Source: Thermogemmatispora tikiterensis (GTDB lineage: Bacteria; Chloroflexota; Ktedonobacteria; Ktedonobacterales; Ktedonobacteraceae). Taken from it: DNA of 64,000 nt. Under the pieces are notes generated by a model. That model made no database searches and was not told the DNA's origin. It was given only the letters and a program-made list of their open reading frames with translations. The translations under genes were made by a program, and so were the position numbers. Positions 17,562 to 25,529 of this stretch are shown here, piece after piece. The DNA lies in assembly GCF_003268475.1 (NCBI RefSeq), contig NZ_MCIF01000002.1:2152259-2216258 (forward strand). Reading direction: 5' to 3'. The first letter of the stretch is position 1, and every line of letters begins with the position of its first letter.

Positions 17562-18782
17562 ATGATCAGTGTAGAGGAAGCGCAGGAACGTATGCTGGCC
17601 ACGATTCAACCGCTGCCAGCTATCACCATTGCTCTGGCGGAAGCCGCGGGACTGGTCCTCGCTGAGGACGTTGTCGCCAAGGAAGATCTTCCGCCCTTCG
17701 CCAATTCGGCAATGGACGGCTACGCCCTGCGCAGCGTAGACACGCGTATGGAGCATGGGCGTCCGGCCCGTCTGCGCGTCATCGGGACGATCGCCGCGGG
17801 CTATGTGACAGAGCAGGCTATCGAGCCAGGCACCGCCATGCGCATCATGACTGGTGCTCCGTTACCGCGCGGGGCCGATGCTGTGATCCAGATCGAGCTG
17901 ACGCGCAGCGATCCCACCGATAGCAGCTGGGTCGAAATCCTCCAGGAGGTAGCACCGGGGAATAATATTCGCGCCGCTGGTGAAGACATCCGCCGCGGAC
18001 AGCGTGTGCTGAGCCAGGGAAGTGAGATCGGCCCGTGGGAGATCGGTGTCCTGGCCACTGTGGGACAGGCCCGCGTGAAGGTGATTCGTCGCCCGCGGGT
18101 CGCGATTGTCAGCACGGGAGACGAGATTATCGACGTGGGGGAGCCATTGCAACCGGGCAAGATTCGCAACAGCAACGGTTATCTGCTGGAGGCAGCAGTG
18201 CGCCGCGCCGGGGCCGAGCCTCAGCGCCTGGGAGTGGCACGCGATACCGAGGAGAGCCTGCGCCAGGTCTTCAGTCAGGCCATGCAACACGATCTCATCA
18301 TTACCTCTGGCGGCGTCTCTGTTGGCGAGTTCGACCTGGTCAAGCGCATCATGAATGAGCAGGGGGTCATCGACTTTTGGCAAATCAATATGCGACCTGG
18401 CAAGCCGCTGGCCTTCGGGCGCATTGGACAGGTCCCCCTGCTAGGGCTACCAGGCAATCCTGTCTCAGCCGCGGTGACCTTCGAGCTATTCGGGCGCCCG
18501 CTGATCCGTAAGCTGCTGGGGCACCGCCGCCTGTACCGTCCCCTGGTAGAGGTCACGGTCGAGGACGGCGTCAGCGAGCGCACGCCGCGTCGTCATTACG
18601 TACGTGCGCAGGTACGTCGGGAGCAGGGCCGCTTTGTAGCACGCACCACCGGTCATCAGGGATCACATATTACCACCTCGCTGCTCAACGCCAACGCCCT
18701 GGTGATCGTTCCAGAAGGGGGCAAGATTCTCAAGCCGGGAGAGACGGCGCAAGCCATCATGCTCGATTGGCCGGAGGAATAG
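17562..18782 (+). CDS. moeA: molybdopterin molybdenumtransferase MoeA
   Basis: Inserts molybdate into adenylated molybdopterin to make Moco. 406 residues, the usual size. Domain 1 starts AQERML with PLPAITIALAEAAGLVLAEDV, then the conserved PPFANSAMDGYALR motif. The MPT-binding domain has VGQARVKVIRRPRVAIVSTGDEI, NSNGYLL, TSGGVSVGEFDLVK, MRPGKPLAFG and LLGLPGNPVSAAVTFELF. GGAAGAGG precedes the ATG. The product would serve molybdoenzymes such as the xanthine-dehydrogenase-like protein encoded about 24 kb away. Other Moco genes are not in the window. Confidence 0.95.
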   Translation: MISVEEAQERMLATIQPLPAITIALAEAAGLVLAEDVVAKEDLPPFANSAMDGYALRSVDTRMEHGRPARLRVIGTIAAGYVTEQAIEPGTAMRIMTGAPLPRGADAVIQIELTRSDPTDSSWVEILQEVAPGNNIRAAGEDIRRGQRVLSQGSEIGPWEIGVLATVGQARVKVIRRPRVAIVSTGDEIIDVGEPLQPGKIRNSNGYLLEAAVRRAGAEPQRLGVARDTEESLRQVFSQAMQHDLIITSGGVSVGEFDLVKRIMNEQGVIDFWQINMRPGKPLAFGRIGQVPLLGLPGNPVSAAVTFELFGRPLIRKLLGHRRLYRPLVEVTVEDGVSERTPRRHYVRAQVRREQGRFVARTTGHQGSHITTSLLNANALVIVPEGGKILKPGETAQAIMLDWPEE

Positions 18783-18868
18783 AGGAATAGCTGAGCTGAC
18801 AGCAGCCGCCATCGAGAGAGCGCTATGCGGTCGGAGGAGCATGGGCCTCTCCGTGGGACGTCGGTGCT

Positions 18869-19954
18869 CTAACGGTGCTGCCGTCCTCTCCCAGTGCCAA
18901 CCCGTGTCAGGCGATAGCGCAACTGGTCGCGCGAGAGGCCCAGCAGGGCTGCCGCCCGCACCTGGTTATAGTTACAGCGTTCCAGGGCCTCACAGACAAA
19001 ACGCTGCTCGATCTCAGCGAGAAACTCCTCTAAATTAATCCCTTCGGGGGGGAGATGGAGCTGCTCTTTGAGTTCCAGCAAGCGCTGTAGGGCACTACTA
19101 CAGGCAGACTGCAAATAGGCAGGGAGGTGCTCAACGCGGATCTCATCGCCTTCACACATAATCTGGCCATGCTGGACGACGCTGCGTAGCTCGCGCACAT
19201 TACCGGGCCAGCTGTAGCGTTCCAAGAGGGCCAGAGCCTCGGGACTGAGACGGCGCGGACGGCCTTCTTCCCCCAGCTGCTGACGTAAAAAGTACTCAAC
19301 CAGCGGGGCGATATCTTCAGGATGTTCGCGCAGAGGGGGAATATGAATGGTGAAGACCTTTAGGCGATAGAAGAGATCCTCGCGGAATTCCTTCCGGGCC
19401 ACAGCCGTTGCCAGATCGACGTTCGAGGCAGAGATCACGCGCAGGCGGACCTGAATCTCAGTGGTACCACCAACGCGGCGGAAGGAGCGCGTTTCCAAGA
19501 AGCGTAAGAGCTTGGATTGGAGCACGAGGGGCATCGAAGCGATCTCATCAAGAAAGAGCGTGCCGCCATCGGCCCGCGCCAGATAGCCGTCGCGCGTCAC
19601 CCGAGCATCGGTGTAGGCGCCAGCTTCCACGCCGAACAGTTCTGTCTCTAACAAGGTTTCGGGAATGGCCGCACAATTAATGGCCACAAACTGGCGAGCG
19701 GAACCGCCGCTGAGGGCATGGATAGCGTAAGCGATGACTTCCTTACCAGTACCGCTCTCCCCCTGTAGCAGGACTGTCGTGGTTGGGAAAGCTGCCACCT
19801 GGCGAATGAGCGTCGCGATCTGACGCATTGGCTGGCTACGTCCAATGACCAGGCCACAACGCTCCAACTCGATCAGGAGCGCCTCATCCTCATGCGCTTC
19901 AGGCGAGCTTGCAGCGGGCTGAGAGCTATAACGCGGTCCTGAACCCTGCGACAT
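18869..19954 (-). CDS. sigma-54 interaction-domain (AAA+) regulator with degenerate GAFTGA loop
   Basis: A 361-residue protein with the layout of an enhancer-binding protein without a sensory domain: about 35 polar residues, AAA+ core (Walker A GESGTGKE at 65-72, Walker B GGTLFLDEI, sensor region RFREDLFYRLKVF as REDLFYRLKVFTIHIPPLREH), and a C-terminal Fis-type helix-turn-helix (ERCNYNQVRAAALLGLSRDQ). The sigma-54-contacting loop, GAFTGA in active members, reads GAYTDA (112-117). That, and the scarcity of rpoN in Chloroflexota, argues for a sigma-54-independent regulator. The start is chosen for its purine-rich AGGGTGGGGAC leader, and an ATG seven codons earlier lacks one. Confidence 0.87.
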   Translation of the reverse strand: MSQGSGPRYSSQPAASSPEAHEDEALLIELERCGLVIGRSQPMRQIATLIRQVAAFPTTTVLLQGESGTGKEVIAYAIHALSGGSARQFVAINCAAIPETLLETELFGVEAGAYTDARVTRDGYLARADGGTLFLDEIASMPLVLQSKLLRFLETRSFRRVGGTTEIQVRLRVISASNVDLATAVARKEFREDLFYRLKVFTIHIPPLREHPEDIAPLVEYFLRQQLGEEGRPRRLSPEALALLERYSWPGNVRELRSVVQHGQIMCEGDEIRVEHLPAYLQSACSSALQRLLELKEQLHLPPEGINLEEFLAEIEQRFVCEALERCNYNQVRAAALLGLSRDQLRYRLTRVGTGRGRQHR

Positions 19955-20128
19955 CGTCCCCACCCTTCCTTCCATTCCAGTTCAGCTCACAAGGAGGCCG
20001 CCATTTCGGCTTGCCCGGGAGGGAGCCAGCGGCCTACGGAATTACCATGACCAGGCGAACAGGAGCGGCCTCCCTACCGGTGAGGCCCCTCTGCCAGCGG
20101 CCACTATGCTCACCTGCATGCAGCCTGA

Positions 20129-21721
20129 CTATCTGCCGGGTTGGGAGCCTCCAACAGGCACCGAGGCCGGATACGGAGGCTGGGCGGGACTACCGGGCGA
20201 GAGCGGTCGTGTTGGCTGGACCCCCCAACCACGACCCACGATGAAGCGGGCCCCATTGCCGCCGTTGCCCCACTGCGATTCGGTCTCCACATAGATTGGC
20301 GACTGAGGGACCGCGGCGGCAGTGGGAGCAAACGCGCCCGTGATCTGGGGAGTCTGAGGCGGAGCTGGCCACGCCTGCGCCTGGGCTGGTACCCAGGGCG
20401 GCGAGCTTGACATTTGCGACTGCGACGCAGAAGGATCAGCCATTGGAGGCAGAGCAGCCGGAGAAAACTCCTGGACAGGATACTGCGGCTGCATACTGTA
20501 AGGATGCTGGATCAGGCCCAGCGCCATCAACTCTCCGATCACAACATAGACCTGCTCTAGCGGCATCCCCAGACGCTGAGCGATCTGCAGCGGCGTTGTC
20601 TCTCCAGTAATACAGCCAAAGACACGCCACTCATCGGGGGTCAGAGGAATCTCCACGCTGCCAGAGCGCAGGGCCTGTAGATCAGGCGGGATCAGCCTGG
20701 CCTCGGGATGGATAAAAGAGACATCAACGCGCCGCGGCGTATAGGGCGTCATAATGGGGCGAGGAGCTGGCAGGTTAGCTGACGCCGCGGAGGTTGGGGC
20801 AGCCTGCTGGGCAACAGAAGGCTGTCGTTGGGCAGAGGCCGCTTCTGCGGCATTGGCCGTTGCGGTGGAAGAGGGAGCATCAGAAGCAACCGCCGAGAGG
20901 CGGGCCAGGGCATCGGGGTCAAAGAGCGAACTGAGATCGATGCGAGCACGCTCCTGGCGCTGAGGGGCAGCGCCCGTCTCAGGCAGAGCCTGAGTTACAC
21001 GCGGTTGAGAAGTCGGGGCAAGCTGCTGGGAGATCTGTCCCGACCCCTGGGCGGCTAGTTGAGGCGGCTGAGGCTGCGATGAAGGAGAGAGAGGTTGCGA
21101 CAACAACGGCTGCTCATAGGGCACCTGAGAGGGAGGCAGCGAACCAGGGTAAGCAGCAGCAGGCGCGGACACCGGGTCGGAGCCGGAAAACGACCCCTGG
21201 TTTTGGATAAGCTGCGACGACGGCGCAGGAGCAGAGTGAGCGGACGGAGCGGGCAAGAGAGTGGAGGGGGAGAGAGAGACCAGCAAGCGAGACGGAGGAG
21301 GTGTGCGCCCCTCTTCGAAATACACCTCGCCTGAGCGCCACGAGAGGAGGACCTCAAGTACGCGAGAGGCTTCGCGCGCGGCCCAGGCGCGCAATTGCTC
21401 GCGCGTTGCATAGCCCAGCTCCATCAGGATCAGAGCGATGCGAGTCTCGCCAGGCTCCTCACCGCGTTCCCGCAGGACAGTCATCGCGTTGGAGAGAGCA
21501 GCCTGGGAGATCACTCCAGCCTGTACCAAGCGGTCGCCCAGCGTCAGCTGAGCACGCACTGGGCCGATACAGAGCAAGCGCCCCTGGCTAAAATAGAGCT
21601 CCACCCAGAGAGCACCTTGCTTTACAACCAGCATCCCGCTCTTCTCATGGGCCTCCAGGCGCCGCAAGAGATCAGCCAGATTGACCCGATCTAACGTCGT
21701 CGCAAAACTCACCGTAGACAC
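20129..21721 (-). CDS. DUF4388 (PATAN) domain protein with Pro/Gln-rich linker
   Basis: A 530-residue protein with an N-terminal DUF4388 domain (about 1-160, with LADLLRRLEAHEKSGMLVV, YFSQGRLLCIG and LSWRSGEVYFEEG). A second unit around 340-415 (LRSGSVEIPLTPDEWRVFGC, then TTPLQIAQRLGMPLEQVYVV) looks like a winged-helix-type repeat. Between them and at the C-terminus lie long Pro/Gln/Ser/Ala-rich disordered stretches. DUF4388 proteins often accompany gliding, pili or small-GTPase signalling. The start codon is GTG with a weak AGGCGGTG element. It lies 174 bp upstream of the AAA+ regulator on the same strand. Confidence 0.83.
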   Translation of the reverse strand: MSTVSFATTLDRVNLADLLRRLEAHEKSGMLVVKQGALWVELYFSQGRLLCIGPVRAQLTLGDRLVQAGVISQAALSNAMTVLRERGEEPGETRIALILMELGYATREQLRAWAAREASRVLEVLLSWRSGEVYFEEGRTPPPSRLLVSLSPSTLLPAPSAHSAPAPSSQLIQNQGSFSGSDPVSAPAAAYPGSLPPSQVPYEQPLLSQPLSPSSQPQPPQLAAQGSGQISQQLAPTSQPRVTQALPETGAAPQRQERARIDLSSLFDPDALARLSAVASDAPSSTATANAAEAASAQRQPSVAQQAAPTSAASANLPAPRPIMTPYTPRRVDVSFIHPEARLIPPDLQALRSGSVEIPLTPDEWRVFGCITGETTPLQIAQRLGMPLEQVYVVIGELMALGLIQHPYSMQPQYPVQEFSPAALPPMADPSASQSQMSSSPPWVPAQAQAWPAPPQTPQITGAFAPTAAAVPQSPIYVETESQWGNGGNGARFIVGRGWGVQPTRPLSPGSPAQPPYPASVPVGGSQPGR

Positions 21722-22025
21722 AGCAATTCACCGCCTGTCGCAATGCCCCTGCCGCGCGTGTGCGTGCATGCGTGTATATCTAAGTATAATTCTCGCCTCT
21801 AGCAAGCACGGCATGCGTGAGAGACATCAGCAATATCTACAAACAGAATACGACCCGAGTCAAATTCAACAACGTTGAGCAGCGTTGGCATCAAACGACC
21901 TTGTTTGACAGCGTGAGTATGACCCTATCCATCCACGGGCACAGCCGCATAAACACAAAATCGCACTGTCCCCACAGCACCCCCGGGCTATGGACACAGG
22001 CCAGCCGCTATCGATCAGCGCAGGA
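21722..22025. other. intergenic region upstream of the DUF4388 gene
   Basis: Contains GTGC/CATGC-type simple repeats and, on the minus strand, TATACT/TATACA words about 60-90 nt upstream of the DUF4388 gene that could be its -10. No gene is supported. Confidence 0.45.
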
Positions 22026-22109
22026 CGGAGGGGGGGGGATTCGAACCCCCGGGGCTCATCGCCCGGCCGTTTTCAAGACGGCTGCATTCGACCGCTCTGC
22101 CACCCCTCC
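22026..22109 (-). tRNA. tRNA-Ser (TGA)
   Basis: Minus-strand cloverleaf: acceptor GGAGGGG/CCCCTCC with discriminator G, anticodon loop CTTGAAA (TGA), an extended variable arm, and T-arm GGGGG-TTCGAAT-CCCCC. CCA is not encoded. It lies 153 bp downstream of, and in the same direction as, a seryl-tRNA-synthetase-like gene. Confidence 0.95.
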
Positions 22110-22262
22110 GCTAGATAGTTTACCACAACCGGTTTCAATTTGGAAGATTAGGGCCGTTGCGAGCATACCATTTGGGTCATTGTCTTATGCATTGCACAAC
22201 AAGGATCGACAACATCGTGGACACTTTGTCATGGCGAGAACAAACATTTGTTAGAATCGCGT

Positions 22263-23531
22263 TCAGTGTGAAGTGAGCAAGGAGAGGCCCATCATGGGGC
22301 GGAGCACCTTGGGCACCACCACACTTCCATCCGCCTGCTGGTAGACCTCCAGAATGGTGGCCAACGTCTGCTCAATGCTCAGGGCGCAGGCGCCCAGACT
22401 GTGGGGATAGTCGATTTGACCAGCGGGGCTTCGGTAGCGGATGTTGGAGCGGCGCGTCAGAAAGCTCTCATGGTTGCTCACGGAGGCCAGGGGGAGAAAG
22501 CGGCGTTGGGCTGGTAGCCAGGCTTCGATCGTCAGGGTCATCGCTGCAGCGAAGGGCAACTGGCCGCTACAGAGCATGACGACCCGATAGGCCAGCTCCA
22601 GACGCTGCAACAGTGTTTCAATTTGAAACAACAGTGTTTGCAAGACTGTGTATGATTCGTTCGGAGCAACCAACAATAGCAGTTGCACCTCACTGAGCTG
22701 GTGCCAGGGCAGGCGAGCCGCACTTGGAGGAAGCGAGGCCGAGCCACCATCGCGGTGAAAGACGGGGGTCCAGGTGACCAAGCGCACGGGCATAGTCTCG
22801 GCAGTAAGCAGCATATCGCTGTACAGATTCACCAGAGATGTCGCGCCTCCGGGGTTCAGATAGAGTTCATCGGCCTGACAGCTATAGCTCTGGGTCTCCA
22901 GGGGAGGAAACTGTCCGGCGGCCAGCAGGGCACCGTATTTCATCAGAAGGGGCAGCTGAACCTCTCTGTAGTCCCACTCATGCGTGAAGAAGTCGAGGGC
23001 AAAGGTCACCAGCGCCCGTAGCAACCTGGCTCCCGGGCCGCTCACGACCATAAACTGACTGCCACTCAGGCGGCTGCCGGCGACGCTATCGAGTATGCCC
23101 AGCTCACTACCCAGCTCGCGATATGAGCGCGGGGGAAAATAGAAGCTCATGGGAACGCCCCAGCGGCGTAGCTCGCGATTGGCCGAACGCAAGAAGCCGG
23201 TGGGGACATCAGAGTGGGGCAAATTGGGCAATGGTAAAAGTGACAGGCGTAGACGTGTCTCCAGATCAGCGATCTGCAATTCCAGCTCTCGAATTTCCTC
23301 CCCGATGCTTGTGATTTGCTGTTCAAGCCGGGCGCGCTGGCTGACTGGAGTTGCCCGGCATTGCTCTCGCAGATTCTTAAGCGATCCATAGAGTCCCTCG
23401 CAGCGCCTGGTAAGGCCATCGCGCTGCTCGGCCAGGCGCACAATCTCCTCTAGAGCAACAGAGACCTGGCGTTTCTGGAGTCCTTTCCGTACTAGATCGG
23501 GATGCTGGCGCAGTAAATCAAGACTCAGCAT
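22263..23531 (-). CDS. seryl-tRNA synthetase-like protein lacking catalytic signatures
   Basis: A 422-residue class II synthetase homologue. The SerRS N-terminal tRNA-binding coiled coil is intact (start MLSLDLLRQHPDLVRKGL, two long helices to about 95), and the catalytic fold is recognisable through IEAWLPAQRRF, SVSNHESFLTRRSNIRYRS and VVVPKVLRPMMG. Signature residues are altered. The serine-binding TxE segment (TAEVP in active enzymes) reads GGATS. Motif 2 (FRSEAG..GRDTRG) reads FHRDGGSASLPPSAARL. The motif 3 arginine (NGSGLAVGRT) is Gln388 in SLGACALSIEQT. Aminoacylation is therefore unlikely, and a tRNA-binding or regulatory role is inferred. A separate canonical serS would be expected elsewhere. 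Confidence 0.85.
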   Translation of the reverse strand: MLSLDLLRQHPDLVRKGLQKRQVSVALEEIVRLAEQRDGLTRRCEGLYGSLKNLREQCRATPVSQRARLEQQITSIGEEIRELELQIADLETRLRLSLLPLPNLPHSDVPTGFLRSANRELRRWGVPMSFYFPPRSYRELGSELGILDSVAGSRLSGSQFMVVSGPGARLLRALVTFALDFFTHEWDYREVQLPLLMKYGALLAAGQFPPLETQSYSCQADELYLNPGGATSLVNLYSDMLLTAETMPVRLVTWTPVFHRDGGSASLPPSAARLPWHQLSEVQLLLLVAPNESYTVLQTLLFQIETLLQRLELAYRVVMLCSGQLPFAAAMTLTIEAWLPAQRRFLPLASVSNHESFLTRRSNIRYRSPAGQIDYPHSLGACALSIEQTLATILEVYQQADGSVVVPKVLRPMMGLSLLTSH

Positions 23532-23567
23532 ACGCTGTTAGTATAGCATAGCAAGCGAGTAGAGCAA
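23532..23567 (-). promoter_or_regulatory. promoter of the SerRS-like gene, probably leaderless
   Basis: On the minus strand TTGCTC and TATACT are 16 bp apart, and only 8 nt separate the -10 element from the ATG. No Shine-Dalgarno sequence is present. The transcript would begin at or next to the start codon. Confidence 0.55.
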
Positions 23568-23862
23568 GAGAGTCCAGGTGCTGGCTTAATGCGCGCTTCT
23601 TGACCAGGGGGACGGGGCCGGACCAGAACGCCAGCGCCTTGCTTCTCCGGTCGCCGCTCCTCAATCTGATCAGCATGCTCACCTTTCTTAGGGGAAGAGG
23701 ATCTTCTGCCACTTGAGTGCTCTCTATTGCGTTCCGGCGGCTTTCTCCTCTGGCTCTCGCCACTTGACAAGGCTGGCTCTTGCTGCTACCCTTCTCCCTG
23801 GGCGGATGAGTCATGCAGGCCGTGGCCCGACCCGTGTGGGATTGCCGCGAGGAGCGCATACG
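23568..23862. other. spacer between divergent SerRS-like and DUF402 genes
   Basis: About 300 bp with no supported gene. The open frame on the minus strand here is opposite the DUF402 gene and lacks protein character. CGAGGAGCG just before the DUF402 ATG is its ribosome-binding site. Confidence 0.4.
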
Positions 23863-24330
23863 ATGATCACCGTTATTAAGAAAAATCCGCAGGGTGAGGC
23901 GCTCTTCTCCTATCAGGGTGAAGTGCTCGCTGCTACCTCGCGCACTTGCATCATCCGCGCCTTCTGGACGTGGCCCGATCGCGATCTTGGCTATGCGCGC
24001 TTCGAAACGGGCGACTGTTTTACGGAGTATTATTATACTGATCGCTGGTTCAACATCTTTGCCATTGCAGGGAAGGATGGCCAGCGCAAGGGTTGGTATT
24101 GCAACATTGCTGAGCCAGCGGTGATCCAGGACAATCGTATCGAGCAGGTCGATCTTTTTCTCGACGTCTGGGTTGACCGTCAGGGGAGGGTGCAGGTGCT
24201 GGATGAAGATGAGTTCCAGGCAGCTACGAATTTGAGTGCGACCCAGCGTCACGGTGCTCGTGAGGGCTTACAGGCACTGCTAGAGATGGTCGCCCGCCGT
24301 GAGGGGCCATTTGCTGAGATAGGACCATAA
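23863..24330 (+). CDS. DUF402 domain protein
   Basis: A 155-residue member of DUF402, a family that includes FomD-like phosphohydrolases. Recognisable blocks are the FETGDCFTEYYYTDRWFNIF segment, the core GWYCNIAEPAVI, DLFLDVWVDRQGRVQVLDEDE and the C-terminal helix. The acidic residues in the LFLDVW and DEDE segments match the metal-binding pattern of characterised members. The substrate is unknown, and nucleotide or nucleoside-diphosphate hydrolysis is the family precedent. Confidence 0.85.
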   Translation: MITVIKKNPQGEALFSYQGEVLAATSRTCIIRAFWTWPDRDLGYARFETGDCFTEYYYTDRWFNIFAIAGKDGQRKGWYCNIAEPAVIQDNRIEQVDLFLDVWVDRQGRVQVLDEDEFQAATNLSATQRHGAREGLQALLEMVARREGPFAEIGP

Positions 24331-24735
24331 GCCGGGACGGGACAGCTGTGAGCTGTGAACGCGTCTGTCCTTCACTCTGCCTGCCTGGGCAAGAAGGGCT
24401 CGCCAGTCCTTCTGCTCGGCAATTTCTTATTCTTATGCTTCATGTCTGGTCTGCCTTGCAGGTAGAGAGGGACGCCCGAGCAGGCTTGTCCGGCTGATGT
24501 CGCCAGCTGCATCCATCAGGCGGCCTGGCAGAGCAGCCGGCGTCGGTGGCCTCGGCAGACACCCAGGCGGATACCAGGCTGACTACCTCTCTCCCGCCTG
24601 TTCAGCCTGGTTCATTTGGCTGCCGTGCCAGTTCTACCTTATGGCTGGCATTGTTACTTCGCTAGCTGCGGGGACAAAGCTGGCCGTGGTCAGCTCATCA
24701 TTCTCTGAGCGCATGATGCTTATCAGTTGATAGAA
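24331..24735. other. intergenic region, no features seen
   Basis: About 400 bp between two co-directional genes. I find no coding signal, tRNA or strong hairpin. Confidence 0.4.
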
Positions 24736-25197
24736 ATGATCAGGATCGAGATTCCGCAAAGAGAGACTATTGAACTGAAGCATGCTGTCTTTGATATCAA
24801 CGGTACTTTGGCCTTCGATGGAAAGCCCTGGCCCGAGGCCGTGAGCCGTTTGAAGCGTCTGGCCAGCTTTCTCTCTATCCACCTGCTGACAGCGGCGACA
24901 CACGGCCAGGTCGCTGCCCTGGAGCGCAGCCTGGGCCTGCCGCTGCATGTGATCGATACGGGCGAGGAGAAGACACGTTATGTTGAGGAGCTAGGTCCAG
25001 CCAATGTGATCGCCTTCGGTAATGGTGTCAACGATGCCGGAATGCTGCGCCGGGCAGCCATCGGCGTGGCAGTCCTGGGACCCGAAGGAGTGGCGCGTGA
25101 GGCTTTGCAAGCCGCCGATGTGCTGGTGCGCAACCCCATCGATGGGATCGACCTCCTCTTCTATCCAAAGCGTCTGATTGCTACCCTCCGTCCCTAG
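24736..25197 (+). CDS. HAD-superfamily protein of the soluble P-type-ATPase-like group
   Basis: A 153-residue single-domain HAD protein. Motif I reads FDINGTLAFDG, with the nucleophile-type Asp but Asn at the usual second Asp. The Thr after Gly is kept. Motif IV reads GNGVNDAGMLRRA, with IGVAVLGPEGVAREAL and ADVLVRNPIDGIDLL behind it, as in the C-terminal part of P-type ATPase P-domains. No membrane segment is present. Members of this group (COG4087-like) have no established substrate. The ATG is preferred over a TTG three codons earlier. Confidence 0.82.
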   Translation: MIRIEIPQRETIELKHAVFDINGTLAFDGKPWPEAVSRLKRLASFLSIHLLTAATHGQVAALERSLGLPLHVIDTGEEKTRYVEELGPANVIAFGNGVNDAGMLRRAAIGVAVLGPEGVAREALQAADVLVRNPIDGIDLLFYPKRLIATLRP

Positions 25198-25529
25198 CTT
25201 CTCAGGGCACGGTTGAAGTCGAGTCAGCAGCTCTGGCATGTTCAGAGTACCGGCAGCGCATGAGCGAGCGCTGGCAGAAGGTCGAGCCGTTCCAGCCGCT
25301 GCCAGGCCTCGCTCAGTCCAGTCTAGAAGCAAGGCCGGCGTGCCTGGCAGCAGACAGGCAGCTAGACAAACAGACAGTAAACAAACCGTCAACAGACTGT
25401 AAGCGGTCTGGGCTGCCTGCAGCTGGCTAGATTGTTTGTCCCCACTCACCCACTCGTTCAGCTCCGTGGAAGACACTGCGCCTCTCCACGCCGTCTGACT
25501 GAGCGGGTGTGGACAACGCGAGGAGGAGC
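25198..25529. other. intergenic region with CAGAC/AAAC repeats
   Basis: Contains a short run of imperfect ACAGACAG and ACAAAC repeats near 25350-25400. No gene or clear promoter is seen. AGGAGG before 25530 is the ribosome-binding site of the permease gene. Confidence 0.4.

Noticed and set aside
16841..17665. A 274-codon plus-strand frame that reads through the tRNA-Glu gene
   Set aside because: It crosses a tRNA and its terminator and overlaps the better-supported hypothetical and moeA genes.
23518..24252. A 244-codon frame on the minus strand opposite the DUF402 gene
   Set aside because: It overlaps a recognised family on the other strand and extends into the SerRS-like start region. No domain is recognised.
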